Assembly: GCA_032119595.1 (NCBI GenBank) | Contig: JAUMBQ010000006.1 | Location: forward strand, 1,577,716-1,641,715 | DNA from: JAGIBJ01 sp032119595 | GTDB taxonomy: Bacteria > Actinomycetota > Thermoleophilia > Solirubrobacterales > Solirubrobacteraceae | Reading direction: 5' to 3' | DNA: 64,000 nt | Part shown: in pieces, positions 50,448 through 59,400 of the stretch | Layout: the number at the start of each line of letters is the position of its first letter | Numbering within the stretch: position 1 is the stretch's first letter | The notes under the pieces: generated by a model | What the model saw: only the letters and a program-made list of their open reading frames with translations | Told to the model about the DNA's origin: nothing | Databases searched by the model: none | Program-made: the position numbers and the translations under genes

Positions 50448-52472
50448 GTGCCCAAGTTGTCCCACCCGTCTTTCACGCGTCAGCGCGTCTCGCTGCGCGC
50501 TGCCATTGCTGCCGCCATCGTGGCCGCGACCGCACTGACGCTGGTCCCCGTCGCGAGCGCCGGCCAGTACCGCGTCTTCAACTGCCGCAAGCCGAACTGG
50601 GAGGTGGCGAATGGATCCGACTGGGTCAGCGAGGCCGCCGGCGGCGGCCTCGTCATGCCCGACAACTGCCTCCGAGACGGCCAGAGGTACACCTACCTGG
50701 GCAATGCGCAGCGCAGCACGACGGCGTTCAGCGGCTTCGGTTTGCACCTCAGGTCGGGACTGTCGGTCCAGCGGCTGCGAGCGGACCGGTGGGTGAAGTT
50801 GCTTCCGGGTGCTGACAACGGCGCGTCCGTGCAGTACGACCTCCTCCGGGGCAGCGACGACGACGCCTGGAATTGGTCGGCCCTAAAGACCGTCGAGACC
50901 TGCCGGCTTACGGCGCCTTGTTCCGGCTGGGCGTACGACGGCGCCGCCGGCTCGTCGAGCGTCGATGTGGAGTTCCCGGGGGGCACGACCTTCCTCGGCT
51001 TCGCAGTGTCGTGCCGCGGCGAGGCCTGGGGTGCGTGTGGCGGTGGTGACAACGGCCGAGCTCACCTGCGTATTAACGCGATCGACCTCACCATCGAGGA
51101 CTCCGATTCGCCGGTGTTGGCTCAGCCTGGCGGGGCGCTGCTGAATCCGGGGCCGGTACGTGGGATCTTGCCCATGACGGTGCAGGCCTCGGACCATGGC
51201 GCAGGCGTCTACCAGCTGATCGTGGAGGTGGACGGGGAGGAGTTCTCGAGGACTCGGCCCGACCCGTCTGCGTCCTGCGCCGATGCTGGAGTGTTCGCCA
51301 ATACCGACCTTGAGTTCGAGCACGCTGAGCCCTGCGCGCTCTCGGTCACCGCCACGACATCGATCGACACCAAACAGCTTTCTGAGGGTCGTCACGAACT
51401 ATCGGTACGCGTTCGCGACGCGGCAGGCAATCTCAGTGACCCGTTCTCCAAGACGCTCGAGATCGACAATGTGCCGCCGCCCTCGGTGCTGGAGAAGCCG
51501 ACGATCTCGGGCCCCGGGATCGCGAGCGGGTTGCGGCCGGGCGACAAGATCGTCGCGACGAATGGCACCTGGACCGGGCCAATGCCGGTGTTCAAGCATC
51601 GTTGGCAGCGGAACAGTCCGTCGGGGGTATGGGCCGATATCCCGAATGGGGTGACGGCGTCTTACATCGTGGGTGTGGACGACGTGAATCATCAGGTGCG
51701 AGTGGTCGTCACCGCCAACGCGGGGGAAGGCGCCGTTGAGGTCGCTTCCGACCCGACTGCGACGATCAAGAGCGGCGCTGCGATCATCGTTCAGTCGGAT
51801 TCGAAAGCAGTGGGCGGGAACGTAGCTGGCGGGAATGGAGCTGGCGGGAATCCCGCGACCGGCCAGCTCGTCGTCGACCGTGAGCAGCGCACCGTCGACA
51901 TTCGCCACGGCGCAAAGATCGTGATCACCGGGCGGCTCGTTGATGCCGACGGGAACCCGATCGCTGACGCGGCCGTTGATGTCTTCGAACAGATCGCCGT
52001 CGTTGCAGCGCCCTGGAACAAGGTCGACACGATCAAGACGGACAGTCAGGGTGGTTACGTTTACCGGCCCAAGACGACCGCCAGTCGCCGCCTCCGGTTC
52101 GCGTACTCCGAGAAGCGCGAGGTCTCGGACTACCGGGCAACCCGCGAGGTCTTCGTCTCGGTCACCGCTGGGATGACCATCAAGGCGCGGTCGCGTGTCG
52201 TTCCACGCCTTGGCCTCATCAAGCTCAGTGGCAAGGTCATCGTCGATCAGCTCCCGGCGCGCGGCGCTTGGGTCGAGGTGCAGGTCTTGGATGCCAAGGT
52301 GTGGCGGACGGTCGCCACGCGCCGTCTCAGCGCTGAGGGCCGATGGGTGTTCAAGCATCGGTTGCGTGGCGCATCCGCGACACGTTTCACGTTCCGTTCG
52401 AGGCTGCGGGTGGCGGGTGATCTGCCAACGGCCGAGGCGAAGAGCACGCCTCTCAAGGTCCGCGTTCGGTGA
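50448..52472 (+). CDS. large secreted protein with Ig-like domains, operon first gene
   Basis: A 674-residue exported protein with GTG start after GAAGGAACCC. The signal peptide ends about residue 38 (LVPVASA-GQ). Residues about 39-210 are a Cys-containing beta domain (QYRVFNCRKPNW..). Ig-like segments follow, including ELSVRVRDAAGNLSDPFSKTLEIDN. Then comes an Ig-like repeat typical of actinobacterial surface proteins (KIVATNGTWTGPMPVFKHRWQRN), a Gly/Asn-rich linker AVGGNVAGGNGAGGN, a carboxypeptidase-regulatory-like beta domain (ITGRLVDADGNPIADAAVDV) and a basic tail. There is no sortase motif or membrane anchor. The stop overlaps the GTG of the next gene (GTGA), tying it to the subtilisin-like peptidase. 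Confidence 0.72.
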   Translation: MPKLSHPSFTRQRVSLRAAIAAAIVAATALTLVPVASAGQYRVFNCRKPNWEVANGSDWVSEAAGGGLVMPDNCLRDGQRYTYLGNAQRSTTAFSGFGLHLRSGLSVQRLRADRWVKLLPGADNGASVQYDLLRGSDDDAWNWSALKTVETCRLTAPCSGWAYDGAAGSSSVDVEFPGGTTFLGFAVSCRGEAWGACGGGDNGRAHLRINAIDLTIEDSDSPVLAQPGGALLNPGPVRGILPMTVQASDHGAGVYQLIVEVDGEEFSRTRPDPSASCADAGVFANTDLEFEHAEPCALSVTATTSIDTKQLSEGRHELSVRVRDAAGNLSDPFSKTLEIDNVPPPSVLEKPTISGPGIASGLRPGDKIVATNGTWTGPMPVFKHRWQRNSPSGVWADIPNGVTASYIVGVDDVNHQVRVVVTANAGEGAVEVASDPTATIKSGAAIIVQSDSKAVGGNVAGGNGAGGNPATGQLVVDREQRTVDIRHGAKIVITGRLVDADGNPIADAAVDVFEQIAVVAAPWNKVDTIKTDSQGGYVYRPKTTASRRLRFAYSEKREVSDYRATREVFVSVTAGMTIKARSRVVPRLGLIKLSGKVIVDQLPARGAWVEVQVLDAKVWRTVATRRLSAEGRWVFKHRLRGASATRFTFRSRLRVAGDLPTAEAKSTPLKVRVR

Positions 52473-53926
52473 ATGGCCGAGCCGACGCCGATGGGGGATC
52501 CTCGGTTCGTTGGACGCGCATCGTCGTTCCGGCGATGGGCTGTCGGCGACCCGTCATAGTGTCAGGCGTGGGCGGGGGCACGCAGCGAATCCGTGGGCGG
52601 TCCGTCCTTCGTTCGGTGGGCAGCAGCGTGTGGGCTTTCGCCCTGTGTTGCTTGGTGCTGCTCGGTGGGATCACGCCGGTCGCTTCAGCTGAGGATCAGC
52701 CTTCGATCGTGAAGGCGTACGGTCTCGACTGGATCGAGCGCGTTCGCGAGGAGGCCTGGCCGCAGCCCAAGGATCGTCGTCCGATCATCTGCCTGCTCGA
52801 TACCGGTGTCGCCATCACGCCAGACACTCCGGAGGACAACCCTTTGGGTCCGATCGTCGCGCGGCTCGCGCTCGACGGTGGCACGGGTCTCCCCCAAGGC
52901 GACGCCTTCGAGCACCGTCACGGCACCGACATGGCTTCGGTCATCGCCGCTCCGAGGAACGGCGTGGGAACCGTTGGTGTCTTTCCTCAGGCAAGGATCG
53001 TGTCGGTGCGGGTGACCGCAGGAGCAGAGACCTACATCACCCCTCGGGCCATCGGGCTAGGCGTCCACGCGTGCACCAGATGGGCGGTGCTTCAACAGGA
53101 GGTGCGGATAGCGGCAGTGGTGATGGCTGAGTCGTTCTACGATCAGCGGGAACTTGACGTGTCGTCCTGGGAAACCGCTACAGCGTGGGCGCAAGCCGCC
53201 GGTGCCTTGTTCGTGGCTGCAGTTGGAAACGACCAGAATGCACAAGCGGTCGCTCCGGTCGCCGCAGGGGACGCGCTTGCAGTTGGTGCTGGCGATGCCG
53301 CGGGCGCGCTTTGCAGCTTCGCTCAATATCAGGTGGGCGTCGGGTTCCTAGGCCCAGGCTGCACCGACGACCCGCGTTGGCCCGCGGGGTCGAGTGCCGC
53401 GACTGCAGCTATCGGCGCACTAGTGGCGGCTTTCGCGACCAGGGCTCCCGAGCTTGGCCCCCAAGCTATTCGGAGTGTCCTTGTGGCTGGGGCAACTTCA
53501 GGCCTCAACGGCTCGCTCCGACTGACTGGTGATGTCCTTGTTGATCGTCAATTCTCAGGGTTGATCTCCGACGAGGCCGTTCAGCCATCGGTGGCAACAG
53601 AGGTCGCTCCGCCGGGGCGACCTAGTCCGCGCCCATCGACTTCCATCCTCCCCGAGCCTGCGCTAAGGCTCTGGCGGCCTGACGTCAAGGCGACCTGGTG
53701 GCGTGGGCGCTTGACTGTGTCGCGCGTCGGACGCCCACGAGCAGGACGTCTTGTAGTGGCTGTCACTACGCGGACGAGCCGGAGTGTCGTTGAGGGTCGC
53801 CCAGGCCAGAGCATTGTGGCCCGCCGACTTTCGGCCCGTCCAAAGCGGGTTGAGGTCTGGATGCGCGGCGGGAGTCAGCGCCCATGGCGGTCGATGGTTA
53901 GGCGTACCCAAGTCGTGTCCCGATGA
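52469..53926 (+). CDS. secreted subtilisin-like (S8) serine peptidase
   Basis: A 485-residue protein with the S8 catalytic set: Asp111 in PIICLLDTGVAITPDTPED, His151 in HRHGTDMASVIAA, oxyanion Asn254 in LFVAAVGNDQNAQ and Ser309 in WPAGSSAATAAIGALV. The last differs from the common GTSMAxP: Ser stands for Thr and Ala for Pro, as in divergent subtilases. The signal peptide is at residues about 46-74 (SVWAFALCCLVLLGGITPVASA). The start is GTG 52469, overlapping the previous stop; a later ATG (52535) would also keep the signal. A basic beta tail follows the catalytic domain, like that of its neighbours. The stop overlaps the next ATG. Third-position G/C seems lower than in the flanks. Confidence 0.8.
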   Translation: MNGRADADGGSSVRWTRIVVPAMGCRRPVIVSGVGGGTQRIRGRSVLRSVGSSVWAFALCCLVLLGGITPVASAEDQPSIVKAYGLDWIERVREEAWPQPKDRRPIICLLDTGVAITPDTPEDNPLGPIVARLALDGGTGLPQGDAFEHRHGTDMASVIAAPRNGVGTVGVFPQARIVSVRVTAGAETYITPRAIGLGVHACTRWAVLQQEVRIAAVVMAESFYDQRELDVSSWETATAWAQAAGALFVAAVGNDQNAQAVAPVAAGDALAVGAGDAAGALCSFAQYQVGVGFLGPGCTDDPRWPAGSSAATAAIGALVAAFATRAPELGPQAIRSVLVAGATSGLNGSLRLTGDVLVDRQFSGLISDEAVQPSVATEVAPPGRPSPRPSTSILPEPALRLWRPDVKATWWRGRLTVSRVGRPRAGRLVVAVTTRTSRSVVEGRPGQSIVARRLSARPKRVEVWMRGGSQRPWRSMVRRTQVVSR

Positions 53927-55563
53927 CCCATTCCGCATCGATCCGTCGGTGGCCAATCGGACTCTGGCTAGTACTAGTCCTACTCGGGTTGACCCCGTCG
54001 AGTTCGTTCGGTGGCGCCTACGATGTGCGGAGCTGCTCCGCTTCAAGCACTAATCGTGGTGATGCGTGGGAGGCGTCGGTTCGTCCGGCTGACTCGATGA
54101 CGGCGGTGAACTGGTGCGCCGGCGGGGGGCAACAAACGCCATGGGTCGACTTCAGGAATGCATTCGTCCTTCGCACGCTGGACAGTGGTGTCGAACCTCT
54201 AAGTGCCCAGGCCGGTGTTACGGGCGCGTTGACCTTCGCTGGCCCAGCAGGCAGCACGCTGACGAACATCGTGTACGGCCGAACTCTCTACTCCTGGTCT
54301 GAGGAGTGGAGAGTTCGCCTAGTGGCAGACGGGGTACCCGGCCCTCTTGAGCAGTGCGCGCCGACGCTAAGCGATGACTGCTCTCAGCTTGCCAACGGCG
54401 GGGGGATTCGGTCGTTTGCACTGGCAGGGGTAGCGAACGTGCGGCTGGAACTCTATTGCCCGGCCTACCCGTGTCGTTACGGACTCGGGGACCAGCCGTC
54501 GGCTGCCGCGGTATTGCGGTCCTCGACGGTCACCGTTTCCGAGACGACTCTGCCGGCTGCAAGCACGCCGGTCGTTGCTGGGCTGAACGACGGATGGGCG
54601 TTGCCTGGATCGACCATCACGTTTGCTGGCTCTGATTCCCTGGGGCTGCGGAAAGTCGAGGCCGTGAAGCCCCTCACGGCAAGTGACTACGGGGCTGTGG
54701 CGTCGAAGGACGGCGTTTGCGTGGATTGGAGCGTGCGTCCTTGTGTCGATGGCCCGGGGGGCAGCACCGGTTTGAGTTCAACGCAATCCGTGTCCTCGCT
54801 AGGGCTAGTCGAGGGCACTCACTCGTTGAGGACGCGAGCGCGTGACGCCGCCGGGAACGAGTCGCTGAGTGGGCCGGTCGAGGTCAAGGTCGACACGATC
54901 GCGCCGATACCCGCCGGAGTGAATGGTGGCGGCGGCTCGTCCGAAGTCGGGCGAACGATTTCGTGGGGCCTTCCGGCGGGCGGGTCGCCGTTGGCGAGCG
55001 GGACGGTGAAGCTCTGCAGGGTGAGCGACGGTCATTGCGAGACGTTCTCGGTGAGCCCCGCGGGGCCGTTTGGATTTTCGATTCCGGCCTGGGGTGACGT
55101 GATGGCGACCGTGTCGCTGAAGGACGCGGCCGGCAACACGGGGACCGCCGCGCCCATTCGACTGACGTACGAGGCGCCGACCGCGGCGTCGCCGACACCC
55201 GCGGCAGCGCCCACCCCCACGCCCGCCCCAACGTCGACGCCGACCGCCGGGATACATGATCCAAAGCGCCTCGTTTTGACGGCGACCTTCCCCAAGAAGC
55301 TTGGGCGGCGCTCCGTCCTGGTGACCGGAGCGACCAGCGCGGGATCAACGACCGCCGTGACGCTCCGGCTTACCGGCAAGCGCACCAACGGAAAGACGTT
55401 CCGCGTGTACAAGACCGTCAAACCCGAATCCTCCGGCTCCTGGCAAGCGCGAGCAAAGCTCCCGCGTGACATCCGGCGACGCAGCGGCGTGAAGGCCTCG
55501 GTCACGGCCTCGCCTCGCCCCGGCTGGATCACCCCGAGCGTCGCCCGCCAGCTCCTGCGCTAA
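53923..55563 (+). CDS. secreted Ig-like surface protein, operon third gene
   Basis: A 546-residue exported protein whose ATG overlaps the peptidase stop (ATGA). The signal peptide is about residues 1-30 (LVLVLLGLTPSSSFGG). An N-terminal beta domain with several Cys pairs is followed by an Ig-like module (DSLGLRKVEAVKPLTASDYG, CVDWSVRPCVDG, RARDAAGNESLSGPVEVKVD), a second beta module (VKLCRVSDGHCETFSVSPAG), a Pro/Thr-rich linker of PTPAPTSTPT type, and a basic terminal domain LPRDIRRRSGVKASVTASPRPGW. The same order and wording occur in the gene at 56395, so the two are paralogues. Cell-wall association is likely; function is unknown. Confidence 0.72.
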   Translation: MTHSASIRRWPIGLWLVLVLLGLTPSSSFGGAYDVRSCSASSTNRGDAWEASVRPADSMTAVNWCAGGGQQTPWVDFRNAFVLRTLDSGVEPLSAQAGVTGALTFAGPAGSTLTNIVYGRTLYSWSEEWRVRLVADGVPGPLEQCAPTLSDDCSQLANGGGIRSFALAGVANVRLELYCPAYPCRYGLGDQPSAAAVLRSSTVTVSETTLPAASTPVVAGLNDGWALPGSTITFAGSDSLGLRKVEAVKPLTASDYGAVASKDGVCVDWSVRPCVDGPGGSTGLSSTQSVSSLGLVEGTHSLRTRARDAAGNESLSGPVEVKVDTIAPIPAGVNGGGGSSEVGRTISWGLPAGGSPLASGTVKLCRVSDGHCETFSVSPAGPFGFSIPAWGDVMATVSLKDAAGNTGTAAPIRLTYEAPTAASPTPAAAPTPTPAPTSTPTAGIHDPKRLVLTATFPKKLGRRSVLVTGATSAGSTTAVTLRLTGKRTNGKTFRVYKTVKPESSGSWQARAKLPRDIRRRSGVKASVTASPRPGWITPSVARQLLR

Positions 55564-55648
55564 CGCCAGCTCCTGCGCTGACGCCCGCCACCCCCGGCAG
55601 GCTCGGCGAGGAATCCTGGCTGCGGCGCCAGCGTCCCGACCGACTTTG

Positions 55649-55663
55649 TTGAGACGCGCTCAA
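55649..55663. promoter_or_regulatory. TTGAG-N5-CTCAA dyad upstream of TetR gene
   Basis: TTGAGACGCGCTCAA is a perfect 5-base inverted repeat, 71 bases before the TetR start at 55735. The direct repeat ACCGACTTT occurs at 55639 and again at 55686. Together they suggest an autoregulatory operator and promoter region. Confidence 0.35.
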
Positions 55664-55734
55664 TTAGGGATGGAGTTTCGCGCCTACCGACTTTTTGTAG
55701 TTCGCCTCAGCTTCTGCGTGCGTATGGTTGGCTA

Positions 55735-56361
55735 ATGACCCGTGGCGGCGACCAACGACAGCGCGTAATCGAAGCGCTTGCGAGCGAGATCGCGCGCGCC
55801 GGCTATGGCGGCACCAAGATCCAAGACATCGCGCGCGTCGCGAAAGTCTCCCTCCGCACGTTCTACGAAACCTTCCCCAACAAGGAAGCCTGCTTCCTCG
55901 CACTCTACGAGCAGCTCACCGACGGCCTGCTCGACATGATCACCGCGAGCATCACCTTCGAAGACTCGTGGCGAGAGGAGATGGCCAAAGGTTTCAACAC
56001 CCACCTCCAGGCCCTCGAGTCCGCCCCGCGGCTCACCTACGCGTGCATGATCGAGCTGGCCACCCTCAGCCCGCAAGCACGCCAAGCGCGGCAGCAATGG
56101 ATGGACCGCGTGTCCGCGACGATCTGCGACCAGATCGAGCAAGGACGCCAGGTCTACCGCGACATTCCGTCTCGCCCGCTCACCCCCATGATGGCCCGCG
56201 CCATCCTCGGCGGCGTCACCGAAATGGTCATCGACCTCGTCGTCCGCAACGAGTTCAACCGCCTCCCCGAACTCGTCGATGTTGCCACCGAACTGCTCTG
56301 GAGCGCCGTCACCAATGTGCCGGTGACCGCCGAGCGAGGCATCGAAGCCGTCGCACACTGA
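55735..56361 (+). CDS. TetR-family regulator
   Basis: A 208-residue regulator. The DNA-binding domain is VIEALASEIARAGYGGTKI, then QDIARVAKVSLRTFYETFPNKEACFLALYEQL, and the ligand domain includes RLTYACMIELATLSPQARQARQQWMDR and MARAILGGVTEMVIDLV. It is separated by 33 bases from the secreted-protein gene downstream, which it may control. A nearly full-length open frame on the opposite strand is a composition shadow. The inducer is unknown. Confidence 0.9.
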   Translation: MTRGGDQRQRVIEALASEIARAGYGGTKIQDIARVAKVSLRTFYETFPNKEACFLALYEQLTDGLLDMITASITFEDSWREEMAKGFNTHLQALESAPRLTYACMIELATLSPQARQARQQWMDRVSATICDQIEQGRQVYRDIPSRPLTPMMARAILGGVTEMVIDLVVRNEFNRLPELVDVATELLWSAVTNVPVTAERGIEAVAH

Positions 56362-56394
56362 AGGTCACCTCGGCTTTAGCCGATGACCTAACCA

Positions 56395-58269
56395 GTGCGA
56401 CCGTCCCGAGCTCTGCCAATCCGCCACGTCGTCGCCGCGCTCGTCGTCGCCGTCGCCGCCTTCGCCGGGGCCACCCCGGCTGCGCACGCAACCGTCACCG
56501 TCGGCGCCTGCTTCCTCTCCGACGAGTCCCGCATCGACTCCTGGACGCCCTCGGCCTCCACCGGGCAGCCCGTCCAGCTCCACGAGCACTGCGGCGACAC
56601 GAACGACTACTTCGTCGGCTCACTCGCAACCACCGGCACCTTCGGATTCACCTCCACCACCCCCGCACCAGATCCCGCGATCCCCGCACAACCGGGACGG
56701 GTCATCGGATACACCGTGACGGCGCCCGCCGGCACCTCGATCCAGAGCATCAAGCTGATGTACACGTTCTCGGTCGCCGACGCCGACTGGGAAATCCGCG
56801 TGAAGGCCGGCAGCACCGTGCTCGCCACCTGCGCCGGCCCAACGGCGTCGACGCTCTGCGGTGACGGCGTAACCGAGTCGCTGGGCAACGCCTTTGCGGT
56901 GCCCCCGGGGACCCAGACCTTCGATGTCGGCGCCTACTGCGTCGCGCCCACGTCCTGCGATTACGTTGCGGGAGGCGAGCCCACGTTCTCCGGGATGTTC
57001 GTGGGCGCCGAGGTCGTCCTCGACGACACGACCCCGCCGACCGCCGCACCGCCCGAGGCTGCCGGCCACGTGTCCGGCAAGCTCACCAGCAGCGGCATGA
57101 TCACGATCGAAGGCTCCGACTCGCTCGGCCTGCGCCGCCTCGAACTCCTCGAGAACGGCGTCGTGATCGACGGCGTCGACGGCACCTGCGTCGACTGGAG
57201 CCTGCGCGTCTGCGCCGACGCCAGCGCTGGCGCGAGCACCACCGACAGCGAGGCGTTCCCCGTCGGCGCGCTCGGCCTGTCTGCTGGCACCCACACCCTC
57301 ACCACGCGCGCGATCGACGCCGCGGGCCTCGTCACCATCAGCGCGCCCACCACGGTCACGGTCGACGAAACCGTCCTGGCGGCCACCAAGCTCAGCGGCG
57401 GGGGACGCTCAGGCGCGACCCAACGCATCCTCGACTGGGAAGTCCCGGTGGGCATGATCGCCGCCGCAGCCAAGGTTGAGCTATGCCCGGCCGCGACGCC
57501 GACCAAGTGCAAGTCCTTCGACGCCGAGATCGACGGTCCGTTCACCTTCTACAGCGACGCCTACCCCGACGTGCTGGCGCGCGTTCAGCTCTTCGGCCCG
57601 GGCGGCGCGTTCGCATTCAGCGAGCCGCTCGGCTTCCAGTGGGACACCGCTGCCCCCAAGCAGCCCAAGGTCACCCTGCTCAAGGAGTCCGGCGACGACC
57701 GGCTCGTCGAATTCACCGTTGACCCCGGCGACACCGACGTCGCTCGTTACAAGGTGAACCTCTGCACGCTGCCCGCCAACAAGTGCACCGAACTCACCGG
57801 CGGCGAGCTCGCCAGCGGCGCCGGCCCAACAAGCTTGGTGGTCAAGATCGCCTCACAAGGGCTCTACCGCGTCGACGTCTTCCTCACCGATGCGGCAGGC
57901 AACACTGGCCTGCCGGGCCAGCTCTCGCTGCACTACACCGCTCCCCCGATCTCCGTGGTGGGCAAGGATCAGCCCCTTGCGCTCGTCCCCAAGCTGCCGG
58001 CAAAGCTCCCGAAGTCGTCGATCGTCGTCCGGGGCGCGGTCCCGGCGGGATCTGCGGCCAAGATCACCGTCACGATCTCCGGACGCAACACCAAGCGCAA
58101 GGCCGTGCGGGTGGCGAAGGTCGCGAAGGTCGGCTCCACTGGCGCCTTTGCCGTGCGAATCAAGCTGCCCAAGCGGCTCAACCGCAAACAGGGGCTGCTG
58201 GTCACGTTCACGGCGAAGCCCAGCAAGGGCTACCTCCCCGTGACCGTTCGTCGGCGCGTTCGCGGCTGA
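56395..58269 (+). CDS. secreted Ig-like surface protein, paralogue of the 53923 gene
   Basis: A 624-residue exported protein with GTG start (MRPSRALPIRHVV). The signal peptide ends near residue 32 (PAAHA-TVT). The N-terminal beta domain has Cys pairs (TVGACFLSDESRIDSWTP, SVLATCAGPTASTLCG-like). The central Ig-like module EGSDSLGLRRLELLENGVV with CVDWSLRVCADASAG matches the equivalent part of the 53923 product. Two further beta modules (VELCPAATPTKCKSFDAEI and VNLCTLPANKCTELTGGEL) and a basic terminal domain follow. Compared with its paralogue it has one extra module and lacks the Pro/Thr linker. A TetR gene directly upstream is its likely regulator. Confidence 0.75.
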   Translation: MRPSRALPIRHVVAALVVAVAAFAGATPAAHATVTVGACFLSDESRIDSWTPSASTGQPVQLHEHCGDTNDYFVGSLATTGTFGFTSTTPAPDPAIPAQPGRVIGYTVTAPAGTSIQSIKLMYTFSVADADWEIRVKAGSTVLATCAGPTASTLCGDGVTESLGNAFAVPPGTQTFDVGAYCVAPTSCDYVAGGEPTFSGMFVGAEVVLDDTTPPTAAPPEAAGHVSGKLTSSGMITIEGSDSLGLRRLELLENGVVIDGVDGTCVDWSLRVCADASAGASTTDSEAFPVGALGLSAGTHTLTTRAIDAAGLVTISAPTTVTVDETVLAATKLSGGGRSGATQRILDWEVPVGMIAAAAKVELCPAATPTKCKSFDAEIDGPFTFYSDAYPDVLARVQLFGPGGAFAFSEPLGFQWDTAAPKQPKVTLLKESGDDRLVEFTVDPGDTDVARYKVNLCTLPANKCTELTGGELASGAGPTSLVVKIASQGLYRVDVFLTDAAGNTGLPGQLSLHYTAPPISVVGKDQPLALVPKLPAKLPKSSIVVRGAVPAGSAAKITVTISGRNTKRKAVRVAKVAKVGSTGAFAVRIKLPKRLNRKQGLLVTFTAKPSKGYLPVTVRRRVRG

Positions 58270-58390
58270 CGCCCGCGATCGACGCGGCGTCGCGGATACC
58301 TGCAAGGCGGGACGTCGCGCAGGAAGGCGTGCGCGCCGCAACCGGCGATGCACGCAGAGGCGAGCCCGCCGACGAGTCGAAACAGACACC

Positions 58391-58996
58391 GTGCGCATTG
58401 CGGACGATGAGATTCGTGAGAAGTACCTCGAGCGCGCGATCCGCGAGCTGAGCGAGGTCGAGCAGGAAGTCCGGCAATGTGAGAGCTGCGTCCGCAGCGA
58501 CCGCGCGCCCGTGCTGTCCTCTGGCCACCCTCAAGCCGACATCATGCTGATCGGCTACGAGCCGAGCGAGGCGGAGACCCGGGAGGGCGTCGCCTTCTTC
58601 GGCCGCGCTGGCGCCGCCATCCTCGCGTCGCTCAAGCGGCTCGACATCGACCCGACGACCATCTACGGCACGCTGATCGTGAAGTGCCCGAAGGTCGACG
58701 CCGAGCACACCGACACGGCGCTCTCGCGGCTCGTCGTGCGCGAGATCGCGATCGTGCAGCCACGGATCGTGATCGTGCTCGGGGAACGCGCCCTCGGCGC
58801 CCTCAACGCCCTCGACGTACCTCTTTCCCGACCACTCAAATGGGCGCCCGGCGAGGTGCAACGGTTCACTCCGGCCAGCGAGGCGCTCGTCGTGCCGGAT
58901 ATCCATCAGTCGCTCGACGAGGAATCGGCGAAGCGCAGCTTCTGGACCGCCTTCCGCCAGCTCGGCGTGTGGTGGAACGACCAGCCGCCGTACTAG
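58391..58996 (+). CDS. divergent uracil-DNA-glycosylase-superfamily protein
   Basis: A 201-residue protein starting with GTG. It resembles family 4/5-like uracil-DNA glycosylases: CESCVRSDRAPVLSSGHPQADIMLIGYEPSEAETREG replaces the usual GExPGxxE motif. FFGRAGAAILASLKRLDI, TLIVKCPK, QPRIVIVLGERAL and the late VPDIHQSLDEE (HPS-like region) follow. Iron-sulfur members have four Cys ligands; here only Cys30, Cys33 and Cys99 are visible in matching places, and the fourth is absent. Catalysis may therefore differ, or the protein may be a non-enzymatic relative. It stands alone between surface-protein genes. Confidence 0.68.
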   Translation: MRIADDEIREKYLERAIRELSEVEQEVRQCESCVRSDRAPVLSSGHPQADIMLIGYEPSEAETREGVAFFGRAGAAILASLKRLDIDPTTIYGTLIVKCPKVDAEHTDTALSRLVVREIAIVQPRIVIVLGERALGALNALDVPLSRPLKWAPGEVQRFTPASEALVVPDIHQSLDEESAKRSFWTAFRQLGVWWNDQPPY

Positions 58997-59290
58997 GGGC
59001 GAGCGTTCGCGCGCCACCGATGCTCAACAAGCGAGACGTTTCGCGACGAACTCGGTCACCGAGGTTCGTCGAAATCCCACGTGGTGTCAGGCGTTACCAG
59101 TCTGCGCAGCGCGGTCGTCGGTCGCGTTAGGCTGACCAATCGGTATCCGGGTAACACGATTTACCCCTCGGGGTGCCACTTTGACGTCGCATATAAACTG
59201 AACCCAACTTAGAAAAGCGTAGCTCCGAAATCAGGTGCGCCCGCTGGGGTTTCTGGTTCCGTGGGCACCAGCGGGGGTTGCCCGAACCAG
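58997..59290 (+). other. non-coding region before the DUF6801-like genes
   Basis: No convincing gene. The stretch is duplicated in diverged form in the gap upstream of 61161: GCGCGCCAC..ATGCTCAA (near 59011 and 60759), GGTTCG..AAAT and GCGTTACC recur in the same order. It includes the AT-rich run TATAAACTGAACCCAACTTAG near 59190-59210, a likely promoter zone. Confidence 0.5.
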
Positions 59291-59400
59291 CCTTCAAGCG
59301 TGAGCAGGCTCACAGGTCCCTCACAATTGCCGGTACCGCTTCAGTTCCAAAGCGGGTCACCCAATTGGCAGCGCCGTCCCGCGCTGCCCCAGGAGATCAA
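59291..59400 (+). promoter_or_regulatory. conserved two-hairpin leader, copy 1
   Basis: Three base-paired elements precede the start codon: GTGAGC/GCTCAC (59300-59313), CCGCTT/AAGCGG (59336-59341 with 59350-59355) and GGCAGCGC/GCGCTGCC (59367-59374 with 59381-59388). The last ends two bases before the Shine-Dalgarno AGGAG (59391-59395). The second and third hairpins, the spacing and the Shine-Dalgarno recur before the paralogue at 61161 with pairing kept despite base changes. A translational control element or mRNA stabiliser is the natural reading. Confidence 0.65.

Noticed and set aside
55732..56358. 208-codon frame exactly opposite the TetR gene
   Set aside because: Mirror frame. The plus strand carries a complete TetR helix-turn-helix pattern.
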